DNA of 64,000 bases from Rhyzopertha dominica (lineage: Eukaryota; Arthropoda; Insecta; Coleoptera; Bostrichidae). Of this stretch, positions 36,618 to 50,300 are shown piece by piece. The translations under genes and the position numbers were made by a program. The first letter of the stretch is position 1. Every line of letters starts with the position of its first letter. The notes under the pieces were generated by a model. That model ran no database searches and was not told the origin of the DNA. It saw only the letters and a list, made by a program, of their open reading frames with translations. The stretch covers positions 6,200,001-6,264,000 of the forward strand of contig QCXZ01000137.1 of NCBI GenBank assembly GCA_025024175.1. The letters are read 5' to 3'.

Positions 36618-37546
36618 AGAAATGAACAAAAATTGATTTTCGGAATAAGGTGATCAGAGGTCTTTAAAAGTAATCAACTACCAGCTTCTGTCAGTGACGT
36701 AATCGTGAAAAATGTTACTGAAATAAATGACGAAATCAAAATTTTTTGTTATTATTTATTATGAAAACCGACTGACAGCTCTGCAGACAACAAAAATTGA
36801 CATAACGTTTGTTCTTGTTATCGGTAAATGAAAAGTAGATCCATGTCATGCTGAAGCGCGTGGCACATAATTGATATGGAAGCTATGGACAATCTATCTT
36901 ATTTTGTATTAGTTTCGCAATAAAGTCATCCCTTCAGTCACATATAATGGAGCTATAACATGTCGACATAGCAGCTCATCTTGATTACAACCTATATCAG
37001 GGTATATGCCATCCAATTTGAAAAAAGAAGCTTTAAAAATCGCCGTTGAATTCTATTCAGCTGAATCGAATGAGATAAATAAATAAATAGGAAACCAGAT
37101 CAAAGAAGCATATTCAATTTTACTGAGGACAAAAACAGAATAAATTTTTTAAAAGAGTAATATCAGAGAAATTCTGCCAACTCACATTACCAATCCCAAG
37201 CATTTATAAACAGAGCTACAAACAGACTTAAGATGCATGAGGCAACAGTACAGCATTTGTTATCATTTAACTTTATCTCGAACTTATTACACCATGCAAC
37301 AATTGTATTGAAGTTTATTTGAAGTGAATTAGTGTCCTCTTGAGAAGAAACGGAGTTGAATATTTATGTCATCAGCGTAGGCAAGAACTCAGTAAGAAAG
37401 GGAATATAGTAGATCATTTATAAAAACAAAGGTCCAAGATTGCACCCTTCAGGAATACCAAAAGTAACAGAAATTTCTGACGAAAACAAGGAATTATTGT
37501 ATGAAACATAAAAAATTCTATTTCTTAGATACGACTATACTATATA

Positions 37547-38720
37547 CAGGCTGTTACGGCTATGTTGTTATAGCGACCGCTGTCAAATATGTTGTTTGTT
37601 ATTCAGTCACAGATGCCAAATCATCATGTCAAGTTACACGATTAAGCAACACGTCCAAATGATAAAACTCTATTATTAAAATGAGTGTTCATTAGTGAAA
37701 ACTTTGCGAGCGTTGCGTCTATGTTATGGTAGACGCGGTGGCCCTTCAAAGTCGACTCTTCAACGTTTGATGGCCAAATTTGAGACGACTGGTTCAGCTA
37801 GCACCCTTACGTACAAGGAACGCCAGATAAGTGGAAAACATTGCCGCTGTCACGAAAGTGTGCAGGAGAACCCGAGGCAGTCAATTCCTCGTCGTGCACA
37901 AGAACTCGGCCTTTCGCAGACTTCAACTTGGCGGATTTTGCGTCGGGATTTGAGCCTGTACCCGTACAAAATCCAACTGACCCAAGAGCTCAAAGTTAAA
38001 GATCACAGACAACGCTGTTTGTTTGCAAATTGGGCTTTGGACCGTTTGGAAGAGGATCCTAACGCATTTTTGGCTGAATGGCTATGTTAACAAGCAAAAT
38101 TGTCGTATATGGGGCGACGCCAACCCCCACGAAGTTCAACAGATGACAATGCATCCACAAAAAGTGACTGTTTGGTGCGGATTTTGGGCTGGCGGCGTCA
38201 TTGGTCCGTCCTTTTTTGAAAACAACGTTGGTGAGGCAACCACAGTCACCGCCGAGCTCTACAGGTCAATGCTAACAAATTTCGTTTGGCCTGAATTAAA
38301 CAATATGGTCGTGGATGACATGTGGTCACGATAGACATGCTGCATGATCGATTTGAGGGTACTGTTATCTCTCGTAGAGGTGACGTGAATGGCCCACCAA
38401 GATCGTGTGATTTGACCCCGCTAGACTTTTTCTTGTGGGGTTTTCTTAAGTCTCATGTCTATACCAATAAGCCGCAATCGACTGATGCCCTCAAGATCAA
38501 CATAGTCCATGCCATTGCTCAAATTCAGTCGGATCTATGCGGCAAAGTAATTGAAAATTGGACCTCTAGGGTTCGTGCCACTGTGAGAAGCCGCGGCGCA
38601 CATATGAATGATGTAATATTTCATACATAATGGCATACATGGGCCTTTCAAATAAAAAAAGAATTTCGTTAATACCTCACACACAGCTTGTTTTATTCCA
38701 TTTCAACATCGGCCCGTCCC
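37547..38720 (+). mobile_element. dead Tc1/mariner element with DUF4817-like transposase
   Basis: The left edge CAGGCTGTTACGG follows TATATA, as for other elements in this window that start at TA-CAGG. A transposase relic fills the interior and a poly(A)-like AATAAAAAAA follows it at about 38650. The right terminus is not clear; CGGCCCGTCCCTATTGG near 38712 may be part of it. Coordinates are approximate. Confidence 0.55.
37695..38630 (+). pseudogene. transposase relic lacking two catalytic motifs
   Basis: Readable blocks: the helix-turn-helix (STLQRLMAKFETTGSAS, then RAQELGLSQTSTWRILRRDL), then VNKQNCRIWGDANPHEV and KVTVWCGFWAGGVIGPSFF, then a shifted frame with PPRSCDLTPLDFFLWGFLKS and an end at RSRGAHMNDVIFHT. 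The region that should hold the first Asp (SDE) is deleted: LEEDPN runs straight into the downstream WLNGYVN block in another frame. The second Asp motif at about 38320-38340 is also disrupted. The third (LDFFLWG) is intact. It is related to the transposase at 10631-11711, with the same C-terminal plan, but a different subfamily. Confidence 0.8.
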
Positions 38721-40206
38721 TATTGGAAAACCCTATAGTAGCATAGATTTAGATGAACCACTGTGAAACAATGTACGATTAGCTTTAGTGGGTTCCATCT
38801 TTGGGTTCGCCTGTTAGCACCCCCTCTATAAAATAAATAAATAAATAAAGAGTAACCAAAATAACTTAGTGTAATGTAATGTAAGATGTCATGCTGAATT
38901 GTATCGAAAACTTTGGCGAAGTCTGTAAAGATTACATTTACCTGACCTCTAGAATCAATGGTTTCAGAAATATATTGCGTGAACGAAGTAGAGTTGCTGA
39001 TCGTGGAACAACTGAAAACAAATCCATGTTGGTTAGAAGAAATAAACGTTTTTACGTTGTTATAAAAAAGCCTGCTCAAACAATTTGGCAAAACTCGACA
39101 AAATTGAAATTTGCCTCCAGTTGGAAATCTTTAGAATAGGACAAACGCTAGCACGCTTCCATTTTTAAGAAAATGTTGAAGTCGTAATTGCTAAATTGAA
39201 CAAAATGGATAAAGGTTGAATAAATGCGCTGTACCCGTAGATTAGGAAGCTTTGTCATCAACTGTGTAACTTCTCCGACATCAACTAGTAAGAATCCAAA
39301 TCTAAATTAATCTAATTATGTCAGAGAAACTTTCTCTACTAATAATAGGCGAGTATGAATTAGCAAAGTACTCTGCAAAGGCATTTACAACTCATGTGGG
39401 TCAGAAAACTTTGAAGGCCCGTTATAAATTATACTAGGAAATCTATAGTGGAACCAAGGTTTTGGTTTATAAAATTCCATAAATCCGCAGCATTATAAGA
39501 CTGGGATTTTTGTTCTTTAATTAAGTCACTCGAACGCTTAAATTCATTGTAAAAATACCGTATTTTAGCCACTTTTTATATAACATTCTTTAGTTCTGAG
39601 ATTTGCTTTTATATCAGATGTGAACCATATAGGATATTTCGAGTTGCGACAACGAAGATCTCATAAACAACGGCATAAAACGATCCGATGGCATCATCAA
39701 TGCCATAAATTAGTTCCAAGAAAATCCAATCAATGCTGAGGATTTTCTCGTAAAGGAAAGGAAAATCATCTCTCCGAAAGTTATACACAAAACGATCAGT
39801 GCAAGGAAACTTAATGGATTTAGGAATTTTTAATTTGCTAAGGCTAATGGATAAAGATTGATGATAACAATCTTCTGTTGAAAGTGGTGATTCACAATGA
39901 AAAATACGCATATACAAAAGTTTGTTATCGGAATTGCGAACATCATTCAATTGAGTACTACCAAGAACCAAGAACATCCATAAATTGACGAATACATGAT
40001 GTTTTACGCGACACGACATCGCTCACAAAATCGGGTTAAAATCACCAAGAAGTATAAAATGCTGGTTATTAAAAAGCTGCTTCAGTGCAGAAGTAAAAAT
40101 TTCAATGTCATTTGCAGAAACATCAAGAGGAGTGTAGAGTACTCCCAGAATAATATTTCGCGAATCAAGATAATTAGGCATCCATTTCTATACAGGTTAC
40201 TTTTTT
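38720..40206 (-). pseudogene. decayed CR1/jockey-type LINE ORF2 (endonuclease to reverse transcriptase)
   Basis: Blocks occur in the order of a LINE ORF2 read on the minus strand. At about 40180-40020, LGVLYTPLDVSANDIEIFTS and FILLGDFNP give the apurinic-type endonuclease core (GDFN). At 39800-39610 FRRDDFPFLYEKILSIDW is the spacer between endonuclease and polymerase. At about 39560-39330 WNFINQN and YFANSYSP-like segments follow. At 39091-38820, SSNQHGFVFSCST and VNVIFTDFAKVFDTIQHDIL form reverse transcriptase motifs 2a and A (catalytic Asp in FTDF). YADD is gone. Multiple frameshifts. It is truncated at the 3' side near 38820. Confidence 0.75.
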
Positions 40207-40249
40207 AATAGCCATAAGCACACCACGTCTTCTAGAACGATTTATAACA

Positions 40250-42560
40250 GAAGATTTTCGAACACAGCGTATGATATTATAATATAGGGTAAGGGTAATA
40301 GTTCACAATTCAGAAGTGAATCACTGAATCAAGTTTCCGTAATAAAAATTATATCGTAATTTAAATCACAGCAGCCAAAATAAAAGTGCCTGATCTTCTA
40401 ACTTAAACTAACATTCTGACAGTAAATTTCTATAGATGTTGTTAAATCGTTGGATACATCTAGTTTACCGAATGTGATTGTTGCACAATAACTTGTTTTA
40501 GTGATTTATAGAGTACAATTTGACGAGCGGTGCGTGTTATACATTTGTATCTACCTGATCAGAGCACTTTGATGAAATTAAAGGGTTAAAATGGTTTAAG
40601 TTAAAAATTATACATGCGTGGGATGATATCCAGATTGCTACGTATACTGTTTTGTAATCGAAGTTGTTTTTAAACTTCTCTTCAGGAAGATGATTAAGAA
40701 GTAATACCATCGCATGCAAAATGGGTAAGATATTTCAAGTTACTAGAGGATACTATGTATGGAAATATGTATTCATAGTTGTTACAAATATGGCAGTATC
40801 GTTTTGCTGTTCCGGTGCATAAAGCAAATGCGAAGGGTGTTCTGATCACTCTACTTTGGGATGAACAATGCGAATCTCTCAAACACTAAGTAAACTAAAT
40901 AACTTGTTCGTGTTTATGGTTTCAAGTACTTATAAGCGAAAATTAACCCAAATCAAATTTTTTAAGAAATCGAACCGTTGAAACAAAGGTTAATGGTGAT
41001 AGAAATAACAAAATAACACATTGCGGTAGAGCAACAAATTAAATCGAATTATTATGCACGCATTGTTAGAAATCTGCACTTGGAATCTTTTATATTTATA
41101 AACCCGTAAAGTATTGCAGTAACTATTGCTTTCTTGACCTACATGAACGACCTTGCTGAATGCATATGGAATCGTGCGTAATTAAGAGGATTAATTTCAT
41201 TATAAGGAAGCTATCACATTAGATGCCCATTCTCATGCACTTTATAATACGTTACTATAAAAGGATTAAGCAACAAGGACGTGAATAATGTCTATGCATT
41301 ATCCTAAGATTTCTGATGAGCAACCACCATAGGGAGTTCGAATGTACAATTTGAAATGAGGACACGATAGTGATAGTAATTATTTGAGCCGCTGGAGTAA
41401 ACATCCAAGATATAAATAAACGTTGTTGTATCATGGTGTTTACAAAACTGCGTAAATGGGCAGTATGACACATCTTTTCTTCTTCCTCTTCATTAGCTAT
41501 GCTTGAATTACAATGTATGCAAAGCTAAATCGTAGTGAACTGAGCTTGTAACAATTGAGTTAGGACTAATGGTAGCTTTCCATTTCATTTCGTCATAACA
41601 TCATTAAAAACTAATTTGTTGGCATTACTTTTGGATCTGCATTTATATCTTCTAGTTATGGTTAGTACCAGTTGCAAATAAGCTCAAACAACAATCACAC
41701 CTGACATGCCTTTTCGCTTCTTTGGGACAAACCTTTAACTTTAGGTTTTTTAACTGTTTACTTATCCAAACAGTGCTAAGTAAAGATCTAAAACCACTTC
41801 TCAATAAACAATATAGAACCAGTACTAGTATGTATACAAATATCTACATATTACATATATGATTTCTAGAAATTTTAACAAAGGAATAATCAGCTGTCAA
41901 AATACAACTAGATTCCGGACCACTTTTGCATGTTCAAAAATTGTTAATCTTTCTGATTTCTTTTAGTGTACAGTAATTTTAAATAATAATTATCAAAAAA
42001 GCTTGGTAGCAGTTTCACAATAGCTTGAACTCACTTGAAAAGTTTTTTGTTTAAAAAAACGTCATTATTGTAATCAAGTTTAATTATACAGAATTTTATT
42101 TTTCTATTGAATGCTTCCCAGNCACAGTGTGTCCAAGACAAAAAAAACTTGAAAAAAGGTGCATCATAATATTATGTTTTTTTACTTACATTATTGCGAA
42201 AAATGAAACTTAGTTCTAAATAAAATTAGGAAAATTTCTAATGCAATCGACAGTTTTGTTACAAACCCAACATTGTTGTAGTTTTTTGCTTAACTGATGC
42301 AAAAATTAATTTGGCGTTTCAAACAAAATAAAACCAAGATCTATATCTGTTACTGTAATGATATTTTTTTTTCATTTTAACCGTGCTTGTCTCCTTTTGT
42401 TGTGTTTCGTTTATTTGAAGTTACGTTTTCTAAGTAGGTATATACCATTTTGTGGTCAGTTCGTACGTTTTCAATCCATTTGGCTTTTAGCTTCTTTGTC
42501 TTTATGGTACCATCCGTCAATATGTGGTCTATCTGTTATTGACATTGACATTGCTCCACT
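40250..42560. other. no gene seen
   Basis: AT-rich intergenic DNA with one N near 42122. Short frames such as 41255-41473 show no motif. Confidence 0.4.
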
Positions 42561-42639
42561 TTATGAGGCAGGATTTGGAGTTACTCCAGATGTAGATGCG
42601 GAGAATAATACTAAGCGATTTTTTACACTCAGATTTAAA

Positions 42640-43384
42640 AGAAAATAGAAGTGGCGTCCCTCAGAGTAGTATCTTGGGGCCTATATTATTCTTACTGTAT
42701 ACTTTTAATTTGCCTGCAGCTTTGTTTAGTTCACAGATTCAGCTTTATGCTGATTACGCTCAGCTGCATCTTCCTTGTATCAAAGGAGATGTTGATAATG
42801 CAATAGCTGCTATTAATCATGATTTAAATTTGTTTTCCAAGTGGTGCAGAAACCACGGTCTAAAGCTTAATCCTAAAAAATCTATTGCTATGTGCATTGG
42901 TAATCAGCATTGCAGTGACCTTGTGTGTTTAAATTATAGTGTTACTATTGATGGAACTGTGCTTGATTGGGTAGACTCTGCTAAAAATTTGGGTGTCGTC
43001 TTTGATAGAAGTTTGTGTTTTAACAAACATTGCCAAGAAGTAAAGGCATTAATTTATCCTCATGTAGATTATTGTCGTCAAGTTTATTATCATTTTATGC
43101 CCAAGTACAATCAATTAAAAATTCAACGTGTCCAGAGTGCTTGTATAAGATACGTGTGCAAGGTTCCATTCAGAGAGCACATCACTCCATATTTAATTCG
43201 TTTAAATGAACTAAAAATGAATCTCAGAATGGATTACTTATATAGCATACTATTGTACAAGATTTATACTAATAGGGTACCTTCTTATCTAACAGATATT
43301 CTTGTGAGACGCTCTCAAATTCATGATGTCAATGTTAGATATAATTCTTTTACCATGCCTCAACATCGCACATCAAAATCTTAG
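42640..43384 (+). pseudogene. LINE reverse transcriptase C-terminal half
   Basis: The open frame begins at the motif SGVPQSSILGPILFLLYTFN, followed by LYADYAQLHL, the catalytic YADD-type box with the second Asp replaced by Tyr. GLKLNPKKSIAMCIGN and VKALIYPHVDYCRQVYYHF follow, then the C-terminal helix-rich domain with RVQSACIRYVCKVPFREHI. It resembles jockey/CR1-group elements. AATAAATAAATAA at about 43520 is the likely 3' tail. The 5' half is absent, as in typical 5'-truncated LINE insertions. The Asp-to-Tyr change and missing motif A mean no activity. Confidence 0.85.
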
Positions 43385-43611
43385 GCATAGTTTTTTCAGT
43401 AATTTGCAATTGGATTGATTTGTATGTTAGTTTTTTTTATATAACGTGTTACAGGTATATTTGTATGTAAACGGGGGAGTGACGTCAAATCTCCTACCTT
43501 TTGTGTACATTATTTTGCACAATAAATAAATAACATTATTATTATGTTTTTTTAGTGTCAGGTTAAATAGATGAGTAATATTTTTTAGTTGGCTTCCATT
43601 CTCGTTTTGGT

Positions 43612-43850
43612 CATATTATGGTTTTGTCCTCCATAGTTTGGTCCTCACTGCCTATGTGTGAATTGAAATCCCCCATAAGAATGATGGGTTTTTTTGAGCT
43701 TCGTTTTCTTATTTCTTGTGTTACTCGCCTGAATGCTGGTCCGGATCTTTTATCTGATGGCACGTGTGCTCCTATCATGCAGGTTGTATTCTTTTCGGTT
43801 GTTATGTTGACCGCAATTATGTTTTCATTTATTGCTTCTGATCAAACAAC
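43612..43850 (-). pseudogene. LINE endonuclease fragment
   Basis: Read on the minus strand: AINENIIAVNITTEKNTTC, IGAHVPSDKRSGPAFRRV and KKPIILMGDFNSHIGSED, then a stop. ILMGDFNS-x-IG is the conserved catalytic stretch of LINE-type (exonuclease-endonuclease-phosphatase) endonucleases. It faces the opposite way to the reverse transcriptase fragment at 42640-43384, so the two are from separate insertions. Confidence 0.75.
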
Positions 43851-44330
43851 AGCGGAAAATGTGCATTAAATATTTCAAGATTGCGGAAGAATAAAGCATG
43901 ACCATTTCCAAAGTAATAAAGTTTGATACCTTTCCATGTATTTCTCTCATGCAGGCATCGCATCATCAGCATCAATAAGCGAAAAAGACAAACAAGAAGG
44001 ACCAACAAATCTTGTCAAAGATTTTGAATTTATTAACCACCAGCTTTATTCTAACGTTGAATAACAGGTCTCCTGTAATCAGGTATTGCAAATACTATAA
44101 ATAAATCAAAAATTCATCAAATTAAGTCAACGATACGTGTATTACGTAACGTCTGCAACGCCCACAAAGAGGGAAATCCCTGGGCACGTTGAACGTACGT
44201 CGAGTTCTTCTAATTGACCATGCAATCTGGTTTCTTGATAATGATGTTGGGTAAATCTCTCGATTACTCACGCATTCGGTTCAGTTTTGTGGTGACCATC
44301 GGACAACGCGTACAGGAGAGTGTCGAGATC

Positions 44331-47300
44331 ATGCGTCAGGTTGCCAACACATGTCTACTGGCATTTGCGCTACTCGTTTGCAATGAAATTGTTGTTGCTC
44401 AGAAATGTAAGTAGTTCATCGTTATTTCGCTTTGTCACTGGTGATTGCGCGTTGTGTTTCGCCTAAATTTGCTGCCGGACTTCAATTTTACGGGCAGATC
44501 TTACTTTAGCTGGATACACAACACTTGAAGGTCACTTTTTGTGCATTCATCACTTTTCGACGACCTTATCTTTGGTTGTCTTTTTTGTGTAAGATTCGTA
44601 CGTAACTTGCCTGTCTACATTAACAAAAGAAGTTTACCTGATCGATAGCCCTCACTATAGCTCAAAGCTAAAAGATGGAGCATTTTTTAAACAGACATTA
44701 AAGTGATCTAAAAGCCTAATGAACTGTTTCGATTTGGCGATTGTCTCAAGATAGTACAATACGGTTCATGCAGATTTAAAAAAAAACACTATTTTGCCAG
44801 TCAGTTTTTGATCATTTTTCTTCAGCGATTACTACGATGTACAGATTGTAGTCTAGACAATTTCAGACGTGGATAACTTGATATTTTTGACAGAATGGTA
44901 CCGATATTTTGATATGGTTAGATGCAGAATTAAATTTCATTTCGTGTGTTATAAGGTTGTCACTATATCGTGCCTATGATTTTTGAGAAATTTGCAAAAC
45001 TCTGGAATTTCTCTTCTCGCATTGTTGGACTCGTCAATTTTAACCAACGATCCAGGTTTCATCTGTTTAGAACTCCGCAGGCAGACGTATCAAGGTCGGT
45101 CCGAATATACAAATCTTTTAATAAACAAATAAAACAAACATTCTGAGTTTAAATAACAATAATCTTTGAACTTTAAAAAAATAAAGGAGAACATCCTAAT
45201 TCAGGGAAAATGTATAGATATTTCTTTTGCAAGAAAGTAGTTTCAATTTTCGTTCTACTTGGTCTTTGTTTACAAACAGTCTTCAATCTTCAATGTCTAG
45301 ATAGACATACATGTTTTTTGTCATTTGTAGTTTCACAAAAAGTCATCGTTGTCATATGTATTATAAGAATTTCTGCAACAAAATCTTCAGTAATTTCTTC
45401 TTTGGTTCCTGCATTGTATTTATTACCTTTGCTAAGTCTCATTAGAGGTATAGTCCATATTTTCTCCTCTGGTCTCGGGCACTTCATTTTCAGAATCTTC
45501 CTAGTTCACGTCTGTGTCATTATCATGTAGTGACATATGATCATCTTTGGTTTTATTTTTGGGGATTGTGGTTGCTACTTTGTAAAATATTTTTGTTGGA
45601 CACATTTGACGGTCCTGCAGTCACTTCTTTGGTATCCTCTTTTTAGTATCTGCCAAATATCTGGAACAGTAGCAACTATTTTTTGTTTCTTTGTACTTTT
45701 AGTTTCGGCCGTGTGAATTTAAGAAAATCCGCTAAAAGTTGATCCAAACATGAAGATTTTCTGCAAAACCAGCTTTTAGATTTGTGTCTGAATTTTATGC
45801 TATGATTTCCAAAACTCGTTTTAATTTTCGGGGAAAAGCATCTTTAGGAATCGAAACCCGGTATTTGCTCTAAAATCTTAAAGCAATTTTCTCCATGCTG
45901 TTTTTAGCGGACTAAAGTAAGCAAGATCAAGTTATCAAGCAAAAATTATATATTATTTTTCATTCATTTTTCAAGTACACGAATTGGTATTGATTTTTAA
46001 AGTGAGGCAACGCAATGGTAATAAACCAATCTTTGAACAATGGCCCCCTCCAACTATTCAAATTTTGAACTATTGTAAAGCCACCTTCTATCCACGAGTG
46101 GCTTATGAAAAGTATAACCACTAGCAGATCCAGCAGACATGTTGTCTCGAGCCAGCTCGAGCAATAACTGTAGGCACAGGTTTTTGCCATAAAATTCATA
46201 CACAGCTGTTCGAATTCAGTCTTCTTAAATTGGGGACAATTTTTTCAAAGCTCCCTTATCCACGAATGTTTCTTTGTGAAATTTCACCAAACGCCACATG
46301 GAATTTCAAATAAATTGACTTTTTACAAACTTTTAAAAAAATAGCAAACAATATAGAATAATTTGGTTTGGAATACAAGTTATTGTTAACTGCTTAACAG
46401 ACAGACTAAAGCTAATGATGTCCAATGAACCTAAAATAATATATTTTTTAAAAACTGAAGGGAATAATCTTACTAATCTATTCCAGAATAAAATTGTAGA
46501 CCATTTGTTAACCATCGATATATTGAAACTTAATTACTCCCATAAAACAGACAACACAAAAAAATGCAAGAGTTATTATAAAAAAGCTTCACTTGAAACA
46601 AGTCAAAGACAAATACCTTTAACCTTTTTGCTTGAAAATAGAATATAGATCTGACTCAATAGACGAAGCCTCTGATTTTGTTTACAAAATAAGTAAAAAA
46701 TGAATTAGCAAAGCTACATATACTTCGTGATAATACGGTAAGTACTTTATACTGTTTATATTCTAAATTGTAAAAATTGAGAACACAAGAATCTGCTGTT
46801 TAGATAGAACTATTAATGTTACTATAGTGGAAGAGACCTGTCAATGTGATATTAACCAGTAGAATGAATTTAATAAAAGCATATAAACTTGATCGTTATT
46901 ATATAGATTATGGCTTTTGAGGTAACATTAATTGTTGTGTATAGTATTAACACTAATTTGTTTATTATCGCAACGGAAGTAACTATAAACGAACTCTGCG
47001 TGCTACTGGGTAAACGTTATCTTCGAGTCCTGATTTTTATAATCGCTTATAAATACATACTAGCAGTTGAATATCAATAAATGAAAACAACCCATTCCTA
47101 AAGTAATAAAGCATTATTTTTTAATTAATAAACTTGCAGTGCACATTCCTTTTATTAGAAATTGTGTAGTTATGTCAGAGCTATGACTATAACGTGTGTT
47201 ATATTCGTCAATTTGCTGTTTTAATCCCAAATGTACCTACGGTTCTGGGTATACAGACATCTGGCTTTTAACATGGAACAAACATATGAATTATGGATAG

Positions 47301-50300
47301 CTGGCATTGCCTCATAGATGAGAGTGCAAATTTCTGACAGCACTACATTTCAAACATGAGAGTTTATATGCAAAATATATCTAACCAATTCATTCAAGTA
47401 GGTGACATTTTGAAAGGGAATGAAAATAGTGGCTATCATTGAATTTCTCATTTATTCCACACTACCTATTAATGCACTTATGTTACATACTATATTGTAC
47501 ACATACGAAACTATCTTCTTACAAGGATTCCATGTAATCCCTAAAACGTAATTCTTAGCATTGCATATACGTCAGGTATGAAATTGTAAAAACCGACAGC
47601 TATTTTCCAGCAGCTTTGCCACAGGAATGTGGTGTACATACTTCAAGAGAGTGTGTTTGCCCCCTTTGTATTTTTCTTTTCCTTCAATGGCATAGTTTTG
47701 GGTTTGTCTCGTATTAATATAATGCTAGATGAAGAACTTTTGGAGCTACTGAATAAGATTAAATATGTGGATTATATATAGATAACAAACACACTGTCCA
47801 AGTCCACTTTCATTCCATTTAAAAATTTGCTTCCATTTTAGGATATCCAGATGAACTGATGTTAAGAAATCTATGAATTCGTTGCTTTTTCGGGTAGCAA
47901 ATTAATATAACAATTTTCCAAGTGAAAATAAAGACTGTGATATATTAAGATCTAACAATAAACTATTTAAATTTAACTGCAAGCTAGCATAATTTATAAC
48001 AATATTCGCTGTAACATCACTATTGCAGTATTACAACAAAATACTGTTGACATGATCTAAAGCTAAACGGATACCAGGAAATATTTACACAAGAATCTTT
48101 ACCCTAATTAGGAAATCATGAAACAATATTGAAACAGTGGCTTTGTGGGTTATCGTATATGGAATGACCTATGCAATTTTTGGTTGTTTGCAAACAAGGT
48201 TTATGTTTGTTCTCGTTCGGTTATTACAAACAGATATGTTGTTAAATCGTCAAAACAATCTGATCAAAGGAGGAAACATTATTTTCCTACCCTGGTCGAA
48301 TTACTATAGTTTCTAAAATGTTTCTGCGATAAAATCAATCGTCATATTTGTCTGAAACAAACTGTTATTATGGCTTTAGTCGGGAAACGTGATGGTATAA
48401 CAATTTCAATTGATTCAATTTTTGTAGTTCATTGTAACTGCCATGAGACAACTTTCTATTTTACAACCAATGTCACACCGACTAGACTTTTAAATTCGAA
48501 GAATTTCGAGCAATTTGAATTCCAATATTGACAAATCGTTTGGACATTTCTTTGTACAGGCATTAAATAAAATCTTGATTTAAACCAAATGCTTGCATTG
48601 CAAATCAGCATAGTTTTATGTTTCAATGAATTCATTACGTACAATAAATCGGTAAATCCGAGAAGCCAATTGACAATCTAGAAGCCGCTCCATTATTATG
48701 GCTTCAACTTTCCCAAGTATTACTTAAACGGTATACCAGTTTAACCTTTACCTTCATAATAATATGTTTACCTTGTATACGTCATTTGCTTTGGGGCATA
48801 CGATTTAGCCAGTAATTGGAAGAGATCACAACAAACAGATGATCGCTACACTTCATTTATCTTAATAATGACTGTGTAATGGAAATAATCAACTTAATTA
48901 AGTTTGCTGTGTGCGTTTAAAGGAAACAATGTTTCATTTAAGAAAATGGAGACTAACTCTGAGGTAGTAATAACATCACTAAAGTTTTGCAAACCATTAT
49001 TCATGTTTTCCAAACTAAGTAGCCTTTGATATTGTTCAAACATGTGACATCTAAAAAGGACGCCCAGAATACTTAAAATTTTACAAGATATTTTTCATTT
49101 AATGAAAGGTGCTTACATATGTCCTGTCTTTAAAAAGATAACAGACCCATTTCCATTCTATGTAACTATGCAAAAACTTTTGAGGCGATATTATTTATAA
49201 AGAAATATTGTTTATGTAATGTGTCACCGTTTCCTGATGGTTTTCTTCCAATAAGGTCAACTATTACTGATTTAGCTTGCTTTCTCAGCATCTTGCTGAG
49301 TCTTTCGACGGAGGTCAAGTCAAAACANTGTAAATATNAGTGCCCAAAGAGTTCTATATAATACCGTATGTTGATTCCGGCAACAACATAAGATCAACAA
49401 TAAAGAGGTATTTTTGCAGCAATTAAAAATGAACTACATTTCACAAATGTCACGTTTGAGAATTTTGTATAAGCTATAATAGTATATTAAAAGCATGTGT
49501 TGCAATGCACAACTATCACAATGAGCCGTTGTAACACGTGTATTTTATATTATTTTTTCTATTGAGCCTCCTGTAAATCCTAACTATTTATTTCTATACT
49601 TTAATCTGATTTATGTCCAATAAGTTTTGTGTTAAAAATTAATGTTAGCAGCGCTACATGTTATCTGACAACTGGCGATCCTGACACGTTGTTAGCTTTT
49701 TATTATGTTCCAAATTTTAAGTTTTATGATACATGTTTCTACATTTTTTTATAAACTGTAATTGATGAGTGATGACATTTCACGTAATGTTTGGATGGTA
49801 ACTGTATCGTACAGAAAGTTAGCAGAAACACTGTTTCAAAGTTGCATTTTACGACATAGTTTTTTGATAAAACAGTGTGGCAAAATCGTCATAGCAAACG
49901 TGAAATAGAAAAATACTTTGCATAAAATAATTCAAACTTTTATGTTTTTATCTAACATTCATCTTGCTACATTTTGGGGACAGTCGATATATAGTGTGGA
50001 AATTGTTAAAAATTTATATGAATATCCCTGCTTAGCAAAAGAATGCATCCATTGTCAGAAAGAACTTGTACAAAGTTAAAAAAAATAATATATTTATGGT
50101 TTATCAATGTAAACAAAAACGCATTCAATATTCTTTCACATCAGTGAATGATAGATTTTTCTTCAATTTTTGTTGGAATATTTTTACAGATTTCTTATTT
50201 GTTTAAACGTTATCTTAATTTCATATTTTTGTTCACCTCTAACTTATATCTAATTTTTACAATAACTTCTGCTTAAATGAATATTATTATTTTTTATTTT

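Noticed and set aside
44214..44330. Alternative upstream in-frame start of the transferrin gene
   Set aside because: It would add 39 residues without signal-peptide character in front of a good signal peptide starting at 44331.
45210..45530. 106-codon frame in transferrin intron 1 with hydrophobic stretches
   Set aside because: Hydrophobicity comes from T-rich DNA; there is no motif, no splice context and no counterpart in known families.
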